Shown piece by piece: positions 17,451 through 27,589 of a stretch of DNA of 54,803 bases (positions are counted from its first letter, which is position 1; every line of letters begins with the position of its first letter). Below the pieces are notes generated by a model, which did not search any database, was not told where the DNA came from, and saw nothing but the letters and a program-made list of their open reading frames with translations. This DNA comes from Bacteroidales bacterium (lineage in GTDB: Bacteria > Bacteroidota > Bacteroidia > Bacteroidales > GWA2-32-17): the NCBI GenBank assembly GCA_026416095.1, contig JAOAFV010000020.1, positions 1 through 54,803 of the forward strand. Reading direction: 5' to 3'. A program made the position numbers and the translations under genes.

Positions 17451-17521
17451 CTCTGGCGGGACTCGAACCCGCAACCCTCAGAACCGGAATCTGATGTTCT
17501 ATCCAATTAAACTACAGAGCC
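17448..17521 (-). tRNA. tRNA-Arg (anticodon CCG)
   Basis: The minus strand folds as a complete 74-base tRNA. The acceptor stem GGCTCTG pairs with CAGAGCT (first pair G-U), with discriminator A; the D-arm contains TAGTTTAATTGGATAGA; the anticodon stem TCAGA/TCTGA encloses TTCCGGT, anticodon CCG; the T-arm is GCGGG-TTCGAGT-CCCGC. CCA is not encoded. Its 3' end overlaps the stop codon of the protease gene by three bases. Confidence 0.96.
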
Positions 17522-17526
17522 AAATG

Positions 17527-17534
17527 CAAAATTA
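17527..17534 (-). promoter_or_regulatory. Candidate -7 box (TAATTTTG) of tRNA-Arg
   Basis: Minus-strand TAATTTTG ends 5 bases before the first tRNA base, so transcription would begin at or next to the mature 5' end. Confidence 0.45.
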
Positions 17535-17557
17535 ATTTTTTATTTTTAATTTTTTAT

Positions 17558-17565
17558 TATATTTG
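17558..17565 (+). promoter_or_regulatory. Candidate -7 box (TATATTTG) of the CUB-domain gene
   Basis: Exact TAnnTTTG, 19 bases before the ATG at 17585, divergent from the tRNA promoter 23 bases away. The -33 region is only a T-rich tract. Confidence 0.5.
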
Positions 17566-17584
17566 CATAAAAAATAATTTTAAT

Positions 17585-20332
17585 ATGAAATCTAAGATCT
17601 TATTAAGTTTTTCTCTTTTGGTTTTATATAGTTTCTCCCAAAACTATAACATGACTAATGGAACAGTTACTACTTGCAGTGGCTACTTTTACGACAGTGG
17701 TGGCCCTTCTGGTAATTATTCTAACAATGAAAACTTAACATTTACAATACAAAGTAACAACGGAAACAAAATTAGTGTAACATTCCAGCAATTCACCCTT
17801 GAAAATGGGCCAGATTACTTACAAATTTACGATGGCCCTAATACTTCATGTCCTTTAATTGGCACTTTTACAGGTTCTACTTCTCCTGGTACTATAACTT
17901 CTACCGGAACTTCCTTAACTTTTAAATTCTACTCTAATAGCTCCTCTTCTTACGCAGGCTGGAGCGCCTCTATCTCTTGCACATCCCCTGCTCCACCAAC
18001 TTACACCATCAACAACGTAACTTCTACTATCACTACCTGCGACGCCGTACTCTACGACGACGGCGGCCCCTCCGCTAACTACTCCAACCTCCAAAACAAT
18101 ATAGCTAAATTCTGCCCCTCAAACCCCTCTCATTACCTCGTTGTCAACTTCCCTTACCAACTCAACCTCGCTCCAGACGATACCCTATTCATATATAGCG
18201 GCGACATCGCTAATAACAACCTCATTGCTAAATTCACTAAAAACAATAAAGGCGCTTCCATCGCTTCCCCATCCCCAGGTGAATGTATCACCTTTAAATT
18301 CGTCTCTAATAACCTAAACGTAGCCGAAGGGTTCCAAGCTATCATCTCTTGCTCTCCTTCTTACCCAACTCCCCAAATCAATATGGGCGACGGCGCACGA
18401 TATGTCTGTTCAGGATACTTCTACGATAGTGGCGGACCTTCTGCTAATTACAGTAACAACGAAAATAAAATACTCACCCTCGCCTCTAACAACGGCTCAA
18501 AAATTCAAATCTCCTTCCAAAACTTCTCTACCGAAGGCGCTATCGACTACCTCGAAATCTACGACGGCCCCAATACCTCAGCCCCTCTCATAGGTAAATT
18601 CTGGGGATCATATTCCCCCGGCACCATATCTTCTACCGGAACTTCCCTAACTTTTAAATTCTACTCCGATGCCTCCACTTCTTACGCAGGCTGGAGCGCT
18701 TCTATCTCTTGCACATCTCCTGCTCCACCAACTTATAGTATTGGAAATCAACAAACTATACATACATGCAATGCGGTTTTTTACGACGATGGTGGTGGTA
18801 ATAACAATTATTCCAATTTTCAAAATAATACAATCACATTTTGTTCAGACTACAATTCTTTTATAAAGGTTACTTTCAATCAAATGATTCTGGAAAATGA
18901 CGATTCTTTATACATTTATGATGGAAATAGTACCAATTCAAATTTACTTGCAGTATTAACAAGCGTTAATTGCAGTAATTTTTCTCAAAGTTTTGAAATA
19001 ACATCACAAACAAGTTCTTGCTTGACTTTTAAGTTTAAGAGCAACGATATAAATACTAACAAAGGATGGCAAGGAATTATTTCATGTATAGATTCTCCAC
19101 AATCATTGTCAATAAATAATCTAAATGGTGTATTTTACACATGCAATGGTAAGTTTTACGATAGTGGTGGACCTAATTCTAACTACTCAAATTCAGAAAA
19201 TAGAATAACAACAATATGCTCAAATAGTGGTTGTCCTGTTAGCGTTTCGTTTGAAATTTTACAAACAGAAACATACGATAAATTATATGTCTATGATGGG
19301 AATTCGATTAGTTCTCCATTAATTGGTACATATTATGGGACACAAGTACCTCCAACATTTACTTCTACTAATAATTGCTTAACATTCAAATTTACTTCTG
19401 ATGCAAGCACTACTTATCAGGGATGGAGATCAAATATTAATTGTCAAACGGCTCAAATCAGTGCAAATCCATCAAATAATGCTTGTGTAGGTCAGACAGT
19501 TACATTAACATCTACGCCAGGCGTAAGTTACCTATGGAATACTGGGCAAACAACACAAAGTATTCAAGTTACAACGCCAGGAATATATAGCGTGACTGTT
19601 GTAAGTTCTAACAATTGCTATCTTGTTTCAAATCCTATTATTGTTAATTTTTATAGTTATCCACCAAGCACAATTTCCATTGGTGGTGCCACTGAGTTTT
19701 GCGAAGGAGGTTATGTAGTATTGTCTGCTCCTGCGGGGTATTCTTATAATTGGAATAATGGTTTTACATCTCAAAGTATAACAGTTACTAATAGTGGGCA
19801 ATATTGGGTTACTGTTACAAGCCAATATAATTGTCATTCTGTATCTGATACAGTTGCAGTTACTGTGTATCCTACTCCACCCATTCCAACAATTACCCAA
19901 GTTTACGACACTTTATTCACACAAAGTGGTTTTTCAAATTATCAATGGTATTTTAATGACAATTTAGTTTATTCAGGAAGTAATAATTATTATATACCTC
20001 AACAAAATGGGTATTATTATGTAGTTGTTTTTAACGAATACGGGTGTAGTAGCACATCTTCAAAATATTTTTACCAAGGCTCTCAAATTAATGAAGAAAA
20101 TATTTTATTATCAGTAACTCCTAATCCTTTTTCAGAACATATATTTATTAGTATTTATGGTTCTTACAAAAAATATAATTGTACTATAACCGATTTGGTT
20201 GGAACAACAATTTATGAGTTCAAGCTTAGTAACAAAAACACCCATAAAGTTGATTTAAGTTCTTTAAAGAAAGGTATCTATTTACTTAAAATAAAAGAAC
20301 TAAATTACCAACTTCTATTACTAAAAATATAA
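17585..20332 (+). CDS. Secreted five-CUB-domain protein with T9SS signal
   Basis: 915 aa. Signal peptide residues 1-19. Five CUB-like domains follow, at about 28-132, 150-257, 265-378, 390-500 and 512-622. Each opens with a Cys then YDSGGP/YDDGG...NYSN and carries the IYDG(P)N calcium-site strand; domains 1 and 3 close with AGWSASISC. Two or three Ig/PKD-like repeats (SYLWNTGQTTQSI, SYNWNNGFTSQSI) lead to a type A T9SS sorting domain (VTPNPFSEHIFI ... LKKGIYLLKI). It is probably an adhesive cell-surface or released protein. Codons in about 17940-18740 are much richer in C than the rest of the gene. Confidence 0.87.
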   Translation: MKSKILLSFSLLVLYSFSQNYNMTNGTVTTCSGYFYDSGGPSGNYSNNENLTFTIQSNNGNKISVTFQQFTLENGPDYLQIYDGPNTSCPLIGTFTGSTSPGTITSTGTSLTFKFYSNSSSSYAGWSASISCTSPAPPTYTINNVTSTITTCDAVLYDDGGPSANYSNLQNNIAKFCPSNPSHYLVVNFPYQLNLAPDDTLFIYSGDIANNNLIAKFTKNNKGASIASPSPGECITFKFVSNNLNVAEGFQAIISCSPSYPTPQINMGDGARYVCSGYFYDSGGPSANYSNNENKILTLASNNGSKIQISFQNFSTEGAIDYLEIYDGPNTSAPLIGKFWGSYSPGTISSTGTSLTFKFYSDASTSYAGWSASISCTSPAPPTYSIGNQQTIHTCNAVFYDDGGGNNNYSNFQNNTITFCSDYNSFIKVTFNQMILENDDSLYIYDGNSTNSNLLAVLTSVNCSNFSQSFEITSQTSSCLTFKFKSNDINTNKGWQGIISCIDSPQSLSINNLNGVFYTCNGKFYDSGGPNSNYSNSENRITTICSNSGCPVSVSFEILQTETYDKLYVYDGNSISSPLIGTYYGTQVPPTFTSTNNCLTFKFTSDASTTYQGWRSNINCQTAQISANPSNNACVGQTVTLTSTPGVSYLWNTGQTTQSIQVTTPGIYSVTVVSSNNCYLVSNPIIVNFYSYPPSTISIGGATEFCEGGYVVLSAPAGYSYNWNNGFTSQSITVTNSGQYWVTVTSQYNCHSVSDTVAVTVYPTPPIPTITQVYDTLFTQSGFSNYQWYFNDNLVYSGSNNYYIPQQNGYYYVVVFNEYGCSSTSSKYFYQGSQINEENILLSVTPNPFSEHIFISIYGSYKKYNCTITDLVGTTIYEFKLSNKNTHKVDLSSLKKGIYLLKIKELNYQLLLLKI
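17898..18735 (+). repeat. 106-bp direct repeat inside the CUB gene
   Basis: Copies at 17898-18003 and 18630-18735 differ at 8 of 106 positions by my count. Each encodes the end of a CUB domain and the SPAPP linker. The spacing corresponds to one two-domain unit, so CUB domains 1 and 3 are recent paralogues. Confidence 0.85.
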
Positions 20333-20397
20333 CTTACACACAAAAACAGAACGATTTATTTAGAATAGAAGTTATCGTGTATAACTAAAAAAAATAT

Positions 20398-21786
20398 TTA
20401 ATTTTCTTTAACTTCTATTACTACAAAGCTGCATTTTTTAATTTCTTGATTATTACATTTAGCGACAACTCCAAGTTTAACGACATAAGTACCAGCTTTA
20501 TTAAACACACGAGTACATTTTTTGCCTACAAATTTTTGATTATCGCTAAACGACCACACATAATCTTTGATATCACAATCGGGAAAATACGACTCAGAAG
20601 CATCAAATTTTATTTCTTTACCAATTAGTAAAGGTTCGGAATAAGTAATATAAGGTTGAATAGGCTTAGTTAGTTCCATAACATAAGTAGCAACAACTTG
20701 ATTTTCATGACCAATTGTATCGAGCATAGTAAGAGTAACATTATATACACCAAAATCTTTATAACAGTGATCAACTTCCCAACCATAAAGAGTTGTTCCA
20801 TCCCCCATGGACCACATGTATTTTACGGGAAGGGTATCAAGGTATTGAGATGTTTCATCGATGAAATGATAACAGAGTTCGGGTGGAATTAAACTATCGC
20901 ATTCTTGAAATGAAGGTAATGTTGAATAAAATTTGAAAATATCGTCGGAACCTTTACGATTAGATGAAAAAAAACCATATTCATAAGTACTATCACATAT
21001 AAAAGAAAACTCATTATATTTAGCCGTATTTATTGGTTCAGGTAAGCATATAACTTCTTCCCATTTATTATTAATATTTTCAGAATAATAGATATCGAAT
21101 TGCAAGTTATTTCTATTCGAAGCAAAATAAAGTCGGTTGTTCAAAAAATATGGAGTTATTTCATCGAATTCTGAATTTATAGGTTTTCCTAAATTTTTTG
21201 GTAGTCCGAACGATGTATCATTTTTTTCAACAACATATATATCAAAACCCCCAAACCCGCCTGGCATGTTAGACGAAAAAAATAATCTTTCACCATCATT
21301 AGTTATAAACGCATGTCCTACACGATAGTCGTTTCGGTTAAAGTAAAATGAATAAATTCTTAACAATGAATCTTTATTAAATTCGTAAGCAAATAAACCC
21401 ACTGGGGCTTTATAATTTTTCCCAGATCTTACGTCATAATTTTGCGAGACATAGAAAGTATTATTATGTACTGCAACAGGACCATCGTTATAAGGTGTAT
21501 TAATTCTATTTAAAATGTTAGTCAGAATTTTTTCAACAGAAGTATCTTTTGTAAAAGGGAAAAAATATATATCAAAAAAATACTTTTCGTCTTCTTCAGA
21601 TTTTTTCGATGTAATTATATCGGTTTTTTTGTTTGAGACATAAAGAATTCCATTTTTAAAGAAAAAAGGCCCAAACTCGTCGTAATCAGAAGTATTAAAC
21701 GACATTCGCTCTGTCTTAATATATTCTTGCGATGTAATTATTTCAGTATAAGTAACAACGAACAATATTAAACAAATTATACTCAT
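20398..21786 (-). CDS. PD40 (WD40-like) and PKD-domain secreted protein
   Basis: 462 aa, signal peptide residues 1-19 (ending ITSQ). Residues about 30-290 contain PD40/TolB-like propeller strands (RLFFSSNMPGGFGGFDIYVVEK, RLYFASNR...DIYYSE, GFFSSNRKGSDDIF). Two PKD-like domains follow at about 295-375 (KYMWSMGDGTT) and 378-462 (DYVWSFSDNQK). Unlike PorE, there is no TPR or OmpA domain. It is the last gene of the operon, sharing one base with the PorP/SprF gene (TAATG). With PorP/SprF and the type-B cargo it probably forms a surface-attachment unit; this is inferred from context. Confidence 0.8.
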   Translation of the reverse strand: MSIICLILFVVTYTEIITSQEYIKTERMSFNTSDYDEFGPFFFKNGILYVSNKKTDIITSKKSEEDEKYFFDIYFFPFTKDTSVEKILTNILNRINTPYNDGPVAVHNNTFYVSQNYDVRSGKNYKAPVGLFAYEFNKDSLLRIYSFYFNRNDYRVGHAFITNDGERLFFSSNMPGGFGGFDIYVVEKNDTSFGLPKNLGKPINSEFDEITPYFLNNRLYFASNRNNLQFDIYYSENINNKWEEVICLPEPINTAKYNEFSFICDSTYEYGFFSSNRKGSDDIFKFYSTLPSFQECDSLIPPELCYHFIDETSQYLDTLPVKYMWSMGDGTTLYGWEVDHCYKDFGVYNVTLTMLDTIGHENQVVATYVMELTKPIQPYITYSEPLLIGKEIKFDASESYFPDCDIKDYVWSFSDNQKFVGKKCTRVFNKAGTYVVKLGVVAKCNNQEIKKCSFVVIEVKEN

Positions 21787-22700
21787 TAAAAAAACCTTGT
21801 TGAATAAACATTATATGTTTTAATCAAATCGTATCGCAAGTAAATTTCGTTTGTACTTTTTATGATTTTTTCAAAAGGCAAATTTACAAAATCGTGCGAA
21901 AACCCTAAACACCATTGTTTATTTATCTGATATTCAATCGAAAAAATAGTTGATTCATTTCGTCTGTACGATATTCCAAAAATAAGAGTTTTTAATGCAA
22001 TAATTGAAAATTTAGTTATAACCTTTTTTTCATAATTTCCTGCATAAATACATAAAGATGGATGAATTTGAATATCGTTACCAATATTAATAAGCCCTCC
22101 TGAATATAGTAATTTATTAAGTATACTAAACTTTTCAACCTTATATGAAAAGTCTTCCGTAAACTGATGATTAAAAAAAAAGGGTATAGAAAAGCCCAAG
22201 TAAAAATATTTTGAGTAAAAATACAATCCACCGCCTATGTCAATTTTAGTATACTTAACATTTCCGACAGTAAAAACGTTATCGTTTTTATCAACAAGTT
22301 TTAAATTAGAAATACTAGCAAAATGATGAATAATGCCTGTTTTAATTCCAAATGCTAAATTTTTTCTTCCTTCATTAAAGCGTAAGCGGTAAACATAATT
22401 TATGTTTACTCCGCTTTTTTCACTAATACCAATTTTATCGTTGTACATATTCATTCCTATAGCCATATTTAAGTCTTTTAGTGGAGAATGAATACTTAAC
22501 GATGTTGTCTTTGGTGCTCCTTTTAATCCCTTCCACTGGTCGCGATAAAATAATGTAGCCGATAGTACTTCTCTACTTCCACAATAGGCAGGATTTAATA
22601 AAACACTATTAAAATAGTAATCGCTTAGCATAGGTATATATTGCGAAAAACCAACTATGTAAAAAACAATAAAAGCAATATTTATAAAGAAATTTTTCAT
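21786..22700 (-). CDS. PorP/SprF family outer-membrane protein
   Basis: 304 aa. Signal peptide residues 1-18 (ending GFSQ). Strong PorP/SprF signatures: YYFNSVLLNPAYCGSRE near the mature N-terminus, FYRDQWKGLKGAPKT, LSIHSPL, MNMYNDKIGISE, NINYVYRLRF and later barrel strands. The family accompanies T9SS cargos with type-B C-terminal domains and is needed for their attachment or secretion (as SprF is for SprB). It starts within the stop of the 1630-aa cargo gene (ATGA overlap), a direct sign of that partnership. Confidence 0.93.
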   Translation of the reverse strand: MKNFFINIAFIVFYIVGFSQYIPMLSDYYFNSVLLNPAYCGSREVLSATLFYRDQWKGLKGAPKTTSLSIHSPLKDLNMAIGMNMYNDKIGISEKSGVNINYVYRLRFNEGRKNLAFGIKTGIIHHFASISNLKLVDKNDNVFTVGNVKYTKIDIGGGLYFYSKYFYLGFSIPFFFNHQFTEDFSYKVEKFSILNKLLYSGGLINIGNDIQIHPSLCIYAGNYEKKVITKFSIIALKTLIFGISYRRNESTIFSIEYQINKQWCLGFSHDFVNLPFEKIIKSTNEIYLRYDLIKTYNVYSTRFF

Positions 22701-25700
22701 CTTTTAATCACCACAAATCCCGATTTATATGGTTTGTTGTTCTTTTTTAGTAAATAAAAATAAGTATCTTCTGGTAAATCATTATTATCCATATTTTTAC
22801 CATCCCATTTATTATTGTAATTTTCGGAAGTGTAAACAACATTACCCCAACGATTAAAAATAATTATTTTGTACTTGCTGTTTGGGTCAAGTCCTTTTAT
22901 TTCAAAATAATCATTTGTACCATCATTGTTAGGCGAAAAGCCTTCTGGAATAAATATAGGATAATAGTATATTGTAATACTATCTGACTTTTTTGGACAT
23001 GTACCGTTTTCAACAACCACTTTGATAATATTTTTACCTTCACTAAAGTTAGTTATAACTACCGAATTTCCTGTATCTGGAGTAACAACTGCATCGCCCT
23101 CAATCACACTCCAGTATCCATTTCCAACAGGAATTGGTATGGTGATACTGTAAGTTATGTTTTCATCTAAAAACGTATTATCATATACATCGAGCGAGGG
23201 CTGTTCTGGTTCTTGATAAAAATTAATTACCGATATACAAGTATCAATACAAGGCCCATTTAATATTTGCCAGACTACCTGAAACTGCCCATAATTTTGT
23301 GTTGTAACTTCTGTAATGTTACTGAACGGATTAGAGAAAACAAGCGATGAGCTACCTAACCACTGACCTGTACCATATTGTGGCAAATTCCCCTCAACAA
23401 TAGTTTTTAACCCGCATGTATCTTTATGAATACAATAAGCTTCTTCAAACATATATAATTTAATATTATATTTAGAATTTATAAAGTTTGGCAAACATGG
23501 ACTGTTGTCGTAGATTTTAATAAAACTTATTACATTTATTCCCGTATCAAGAATTAAGGTAACAATAGTATCTTCTGTAAATAACAAAGTGTAATTATTG
23601 CTATTAAAAGAAAATTCTAAATTATATGGAGGATTTCCTATTGGTTTTAACAGAAAAGAAGCATAATTTGAATTATTACTACATAAAACAGTATCGGTTT
23701 GCAAAATTATATTAATACTTGGAGAACTATAGTAATAAATGTTTATTTCGTTGCTTATTCTTTGACAATTTTGCTTATAGATAATTCTTCTTATTTTCAT
23801 GTTTTGTGTAGGAGTTAGAGAATAATGTGGGCTGTGACTATTTGGTAAATCGTACCAGGTATTATTTTCGTAGTATTGCCATATATATGACACATTTTCG
23901 TTTTGTGTAGAAACTACTTCGAATAAGTACACAATAGAATCATTATTGCAAAATAGGGTATCATTAGCACTTATAATATTTTCTGGTAAAGTAATAGGTA
24001 TCAATTTAATAATATTACTTGTATCAACACAGGCTCCTGAATATACAATTCTACCTAAAAATAATGTATCAAACAGTCCTAATACTACATAAACCGAATT
24101 GGTACTAATGCCAGGAGCAATATTCCATGTTAAACTATCATAACTTATTATCCATTGGTAATAATAAGTACCTGTTCCTCCCGCCGGATTTATATTAAAG
24201 CTTCCTAATCCAACAGAAGAACCTTCGCATATATAAACAATAGGTCCACTCCCTTGATTAGTAGTAATCATATTTGCAACTATGGGTTGTAAATTTTCTA
24301 TGGTTACCACATTACTTGTATCTTTACATGCATAATAATTTAATATTCTAATAAAATGGTACTTTACAGGACTTTCTGTTATACTAAAATTATGAATATC
24401 GCTGTAATTCATTAAAGAACTCCAATTTACAGAATCGTTGCTGTATAGCCATTCAAAATAATATGGAGAATATGTATTTTCATAATTACCTTCAATTATG
24501 CCATTTGCTATTCCACAATATTGATAAAACGTACTGCCATTTATCGAAATGTTATTTTCAATGTTTTTAGTTTTGTAAAAAGTAATAACATTCGATGTGT
24601 CAGTGCAACCATTAAAGTTAATTATACATCTTACTTTAAAAGTATCTGGATAATTATCGTATATAAAGTAAAAGGAAGTATAATTATCAACATTTTCCCA
24701 CGTATTATTTATATTAACTTGCCATAAATAAGTACATTGTGAATTCTGATACAAATTAAAAATAGTATCAGGTTCGCTGTAACTACATAATACAGTATCC
24801 TGCTGGTAATATATTTGAGAATGCAAATTAATTATGTTTACATATATAACATTACTTGTATCGTAGCAATATTGACCTTGAAATTGTCCTTTCACTATTC
24901 TCCTTATATAAAAAGAATTCGAAGGGTTCGTAAGAATGTAATTTTGATTATAATTTACACCTGGAGCGTCGGTCCAATTGTTACCATAGTTTATTTGCCA
25001 TTTAAAATTAAATGTTCCCGCTCCTGAAGGAATTGTGCCCGTAAAATAGGCTACCTCGTATGCACATAATACTGAATCGGTTGTATTTATAAAATTATTT
25101 GTAATGTTAATAAGAGGATTTATGTACTCAAAAAGTGTATCTGAACAGTTAATGGAATCGGTTACTATAACATTGAAAAAACCAGGACAAATATTGGAAA
25201 TTTGCGACGAACCACTAGTATAATAGAAAGGTGGTATTCCATTTATTACATTTATTTGAATTGTTCCATTGCATGAATAATCGCATGTTGGTTTTTGAAT
25301 TTGTGCATTTGCTTCAATCGACGATACTATAATGTACAAAACATTACTTGTATCGTAACAAGTTATACCTTGATAATAGCCTATTACAATTCTTCTTATG
25401 TAAAATGAATATTGTGGATTATAATAAACATAATTCTGGCCATTATAAATACCCGGAGCGTTCAACCATTCCTCTCCTATTTTTATCTGCCATAAATAAG
25501 AATAATCATTTACGCCTTGAGGTAAAGAACCACTGAAAGAAATTAACTGTGGCTTACAAAAAACAGTATTATTAACACTTATTATATTATTAGTTATATT
25601 CATCAAACTATTAATAAAAACCGTTGTATCACATACACATCCATTAGCATCCGATACAGACACATAAAATTGACCATCACAAACATTATTTACTACTGAC

Positions 25701-27589
25701 GTCCCTGTTGAATATTGATAAGGAGGTAAACCATTAACTGCATTTATATTAATAGTACCATCACAAGAATAATCGCAAGAAGGAGGTATTATTTGCAAAT
25801 TAACTTGCATTTCATTAGAAGAATGTGTTATTTGAGCAAAACCTGTTGCAGTACATCCATCATTGTTTGTAACTGTCACATAGTAAAAACCTGGACATTT
25901 ATGATTTATTGTTTGTGTAATTTCTCCTGACGACCATTGAAAAGAAACAGGTATGCCATTTTGTATTTCAACGGTAGCAATACCAGTACAACTACTACTA
26001 CAATAATTTGGAATGGAAGTAACTGAAATATCAATTTCAGAAACTTTAATTTTTATAACATTACTTACTTCCGATTCGCCACCTAAATACAACACTTTTC
26101 TTCTAAAAAAAGACGTTTGAGCTAATGGCAAAGCACTATAAAAAGGTTGATTATTAACACCTGGGGCTGGTAGCCAAGTTAAAGAATCGTAACTTATTTC
26201 CCACTGATATTCACATATTAAGTTAGATTGAGTTCCAGTAAATGTTGGAGGTGATTGATTTTTACAAACTACTGTTACATTGGAGCTTATGGTATTAGGT
26301 ACTTTTAAACAACCAAGATTTACAAAGAAGTTTTTAATAATTACACCATTTCCACCGTTGGTACCTGAATATCCTGAACAAGCAGAGCCAGCTACACCAC
26401 CTGCCACAATTACATTGGTATCGTAAGGTGAGTTATAGAAAATAATGCCACCTCCACCACCTCCTCCCGATCCAGTACAAGGAACTGTTGATGCATCTCC
26501 TCCCTTCCCTCCTATAGCGTGTAAATATAGAGGAGAAAGTTCACTTTTTCGCCACAAAATTATGCTACCTCCAGCTCCTCCACCTGCAGCATTATTTGTT
26601 AACGTTCCACTTTCTACTAAACTTACACCATTAGATGTAATAATCTTATAGTTACCATAAATTTTATTTGCTAATAATATAACTATGCCACCACCAGCAC
26701 CCCCTGTTTGTGTTGAATAAAAAGCAGAATAAAAAGAAGATTCTCCACCCGAGCCGCCTAAAAAAATCCTTTTAACTGGATTTGTAGTTATATAATTGCT
26801 TAAAGCAATACCACCTATCCCACCATGATTGCCTACATTTACACAAGCAGACGATTCACGACCACCACTTCCACCCATACCTCCATTCCCACCACCACCG
26901 CCTCCTGAACGCTCTCCATTTCCGCCGCCACCTCCATTAGCAATTTTTCCTTTCCCTCTCGCATAAAAATTACTAAATTTAGCTATGCCTTCTCCTTTTA
27001 ACCCAGCACTATCTGTTGCATTAATAGTATACCAATAGTTCTGTGGATTATTATTAGAACAATATCCATTAACATAACTTGTTTCTTGTATCCCTCTAAA
27101 ACCCTTTCCTGTTACATTTATATTAGCATTAAGGTTAAGAGTATTAGTAATTAAAGAAACAAACACTCCACCTTTATTACCATCCCAAGGTAACGATGTT
27201 AATTCATTATTCACATTAAGGTTTGTAAAAGTTTTAACTTTAACTAACTGTACACTTTCAGTATAAATATTAACCAAAGGGCAAGTAAGATAAATATAAT
27301 TATTTGTTATGCTATTTATTTTGTTAAACTCAAAATAACCTGCGCCACCGATATTGGTAATACTTCCAAAGTTAGAATTATTAAGATTATAAAAAGAAGC
27401 TCCTTTCATTTGTATAATTAAAACAGTATCACCAACGTTAAAAATAGTAGGGTCGCTAACTCTTATTAAAGTGCTCGATAATATTTCTATAACTTTTGAA
27501 GAGGGATTAATAATAACTTGTGAATTCGTTTTGATGAATAATATTAATAAAAATATAAAAATTCTATTTTTACTTAACGCTAAGATCAT
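22697..27589 (-). CDS. Giant T9SS type-B cargo with Gly-rich region and SprB repeats
   Basis: 1630 aa. Signal peptide residues 1-23. Residues about 30-430 form a beta-helix-like region with Gly-rich runs (about 215-245, 295-310, 335-345 and 370-385). Then alternate Ig-like units with the EISYDSLTW-type strand and SprB repeats (CSSSCTGIATVEIQNG, CDYSCDGTININAVNG, CDYSCNGTIQINVING). The C-terminal about 85 residues are a gliding-motility-associated type-B CTD (FIPEGFSPNNDGTNDYFEI, FNRWGNVVYTS, WDGKNMDNNDLPEDTYFYLL). It is probably a surface adhesin attached with the help of the adjacent PorP/SprF protein. Its start lies 20 bases inside the end of the Mpl-like gene; no promoter is needed between them. 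Confidence 0.9.
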   Translation of the reverse strand: MILALSKNRIFIFLLILFIKTNSQVIINPSSKVIEILSSTLIRVSDPTIFNVGDTVLIIQMKGASFYNLNNSNFGSITNIGGAGYFEFNKINSITNNYIYLTCPLVNIYTESVQLVKVKTFTNLNVNNELTSLPWDGNKGGVFVSLITNTLNLNANINVTGKGFRGIQETSYVNGYCSNNNPQNYWYTINATDSAGLKGEGIAKFSNFYARGKGKIANGGGGGNGERSGGGGGGNGGMGGSGGRESSACVNVGNHGGIGGIALSNYITTNPVKRIFLGGSGGESSFYSAFYSTQTGGAGGGIVILLANKIYGNYKIITSNGVSLVESGTLTNNAAGGGAGGSIILWRKSELSPLYLHAIGGKGGDASTVPCTGSGGGGGGGIIFYNSPYDTNVIVAGGVAGSACSGYSGTNGGNGVIIKNFFVNLGCLKVPNTISSNVTVVCKNQSPPTFTGTQSNLICEYQWEISYDSLTWLPAPGVNNQPFYSALPLAQTSFFRRKVLYLGGESEVSNVIKIKVSEIDISVTSIPNYCSSSCTGIATVEIQNGIPVSFQWSSGEITQTINHKCPGFYYVTVTNNDGCTATGFAQITHSSNEMQVNLQIIPPSCDYSCDGTININAVNGLPPYQYSTGTSVVNNVCDGQFYVSVSDANGCVCDTTVFINSLMNITNNIISVNNTVFCKPQLISFSGSLPQGVNDYSYLWQIKIGEEWLNAPGIYNGQNYVYYNPQYSFYIRRIVIGYYQGITCYDTSNVLYIIVSSIEANAQIQKPTCDYSCNGTIQINVINGIPPFYYTSGSSQISNICPGFFNVIVTDSINCSDTLFEYINPLINITNNFINTTDSVLCAYEVAYFTGTIPSGAGTFNFKWQINYGNNWTDAPGVNYNQNYILTNPSNSFYIRRIVKGQFQGQYCYDTSNVIYVNIINLHSQIYYQQDTVLCSYSEPDTIFNLYQNSQCTYLWQVNINNTWENVDNYTSFYFIYDNYPDTFKVRCIINFNGCTDTSNVITFYKTKNIENNISINGSTFYQYCGIANGIIEGNYENTYSPYYFEWLYSNDSVNWSSLMNYSDIHNFSITESPVKYHFIRILNYYACKDTSNVVTIENLQPIVANMITTNQGSGPIVYICEGSSVGLGSFNINPAGGTGTYYYQWIISYDSLTWNIAPGISTNSVYVVLGLFDTLFLGRIVYSGACVDTSNIIKLIPITLPENIISANDTLFCNNDSIVYLFEVVSTQNENVSYIWQYYENNTWYDLPNSHSPHYSLTPTQNMKIRRIIYKQNCQRISNEINIYYYSSPSINIILQTDTVLCSNNSNYASFLLKPIGNPPYNLEFSFNSNNYTLLFTEDTIVTLILDTGINVISFIKIYDNSPCLPNFINSKYNIKLYMFEEAYCIHKDTCGLKTIVEGNLPQYGTGQWLGSSSLVFSNPFSNITEVTTQNYGQFQVVWQILNGPCIDTCISVINFYQEPEQPSLDVYDNTFLDENITYSITIPIPVGNGYWSVIEGDAVVTPDTGNSVVITNFSEGKNIIKVVVENGTCPKKSDSITIYYYPIFIPEGFSPNNDGTNDYFEIKGLDPNSKYKIIIFNRWGNVVYTSENYNNKWDGKNMDNNDLPEDTYFYLLKKNNKPYKSGFVVIKR

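Noticed and set aside
18154-18866. Several open frames of 60-65 codons on both strands inside the CUB gene
   Set aside because: They result from the C-rich codon block, which lowers stop frequency in other frames; the CUB frame is clearly the coding one.
20341-20397. Small palindrome AGTTAT-CGTGT-ATAACT between the convergent CUB and PD40 genes, considered as a terminator
   Set aside because: On neither strand is the stem followed by a U tract; the A run after it gives U's before the stem on the minus strand. Too weak to call.
26445-26651. A 68-codon + strand open frame starting with a run of prolines
   Set aside because: It is the antisense of the Gly-rich region of the 1630-aa cargo; GGT/GGA runs read as proline on the other strand.
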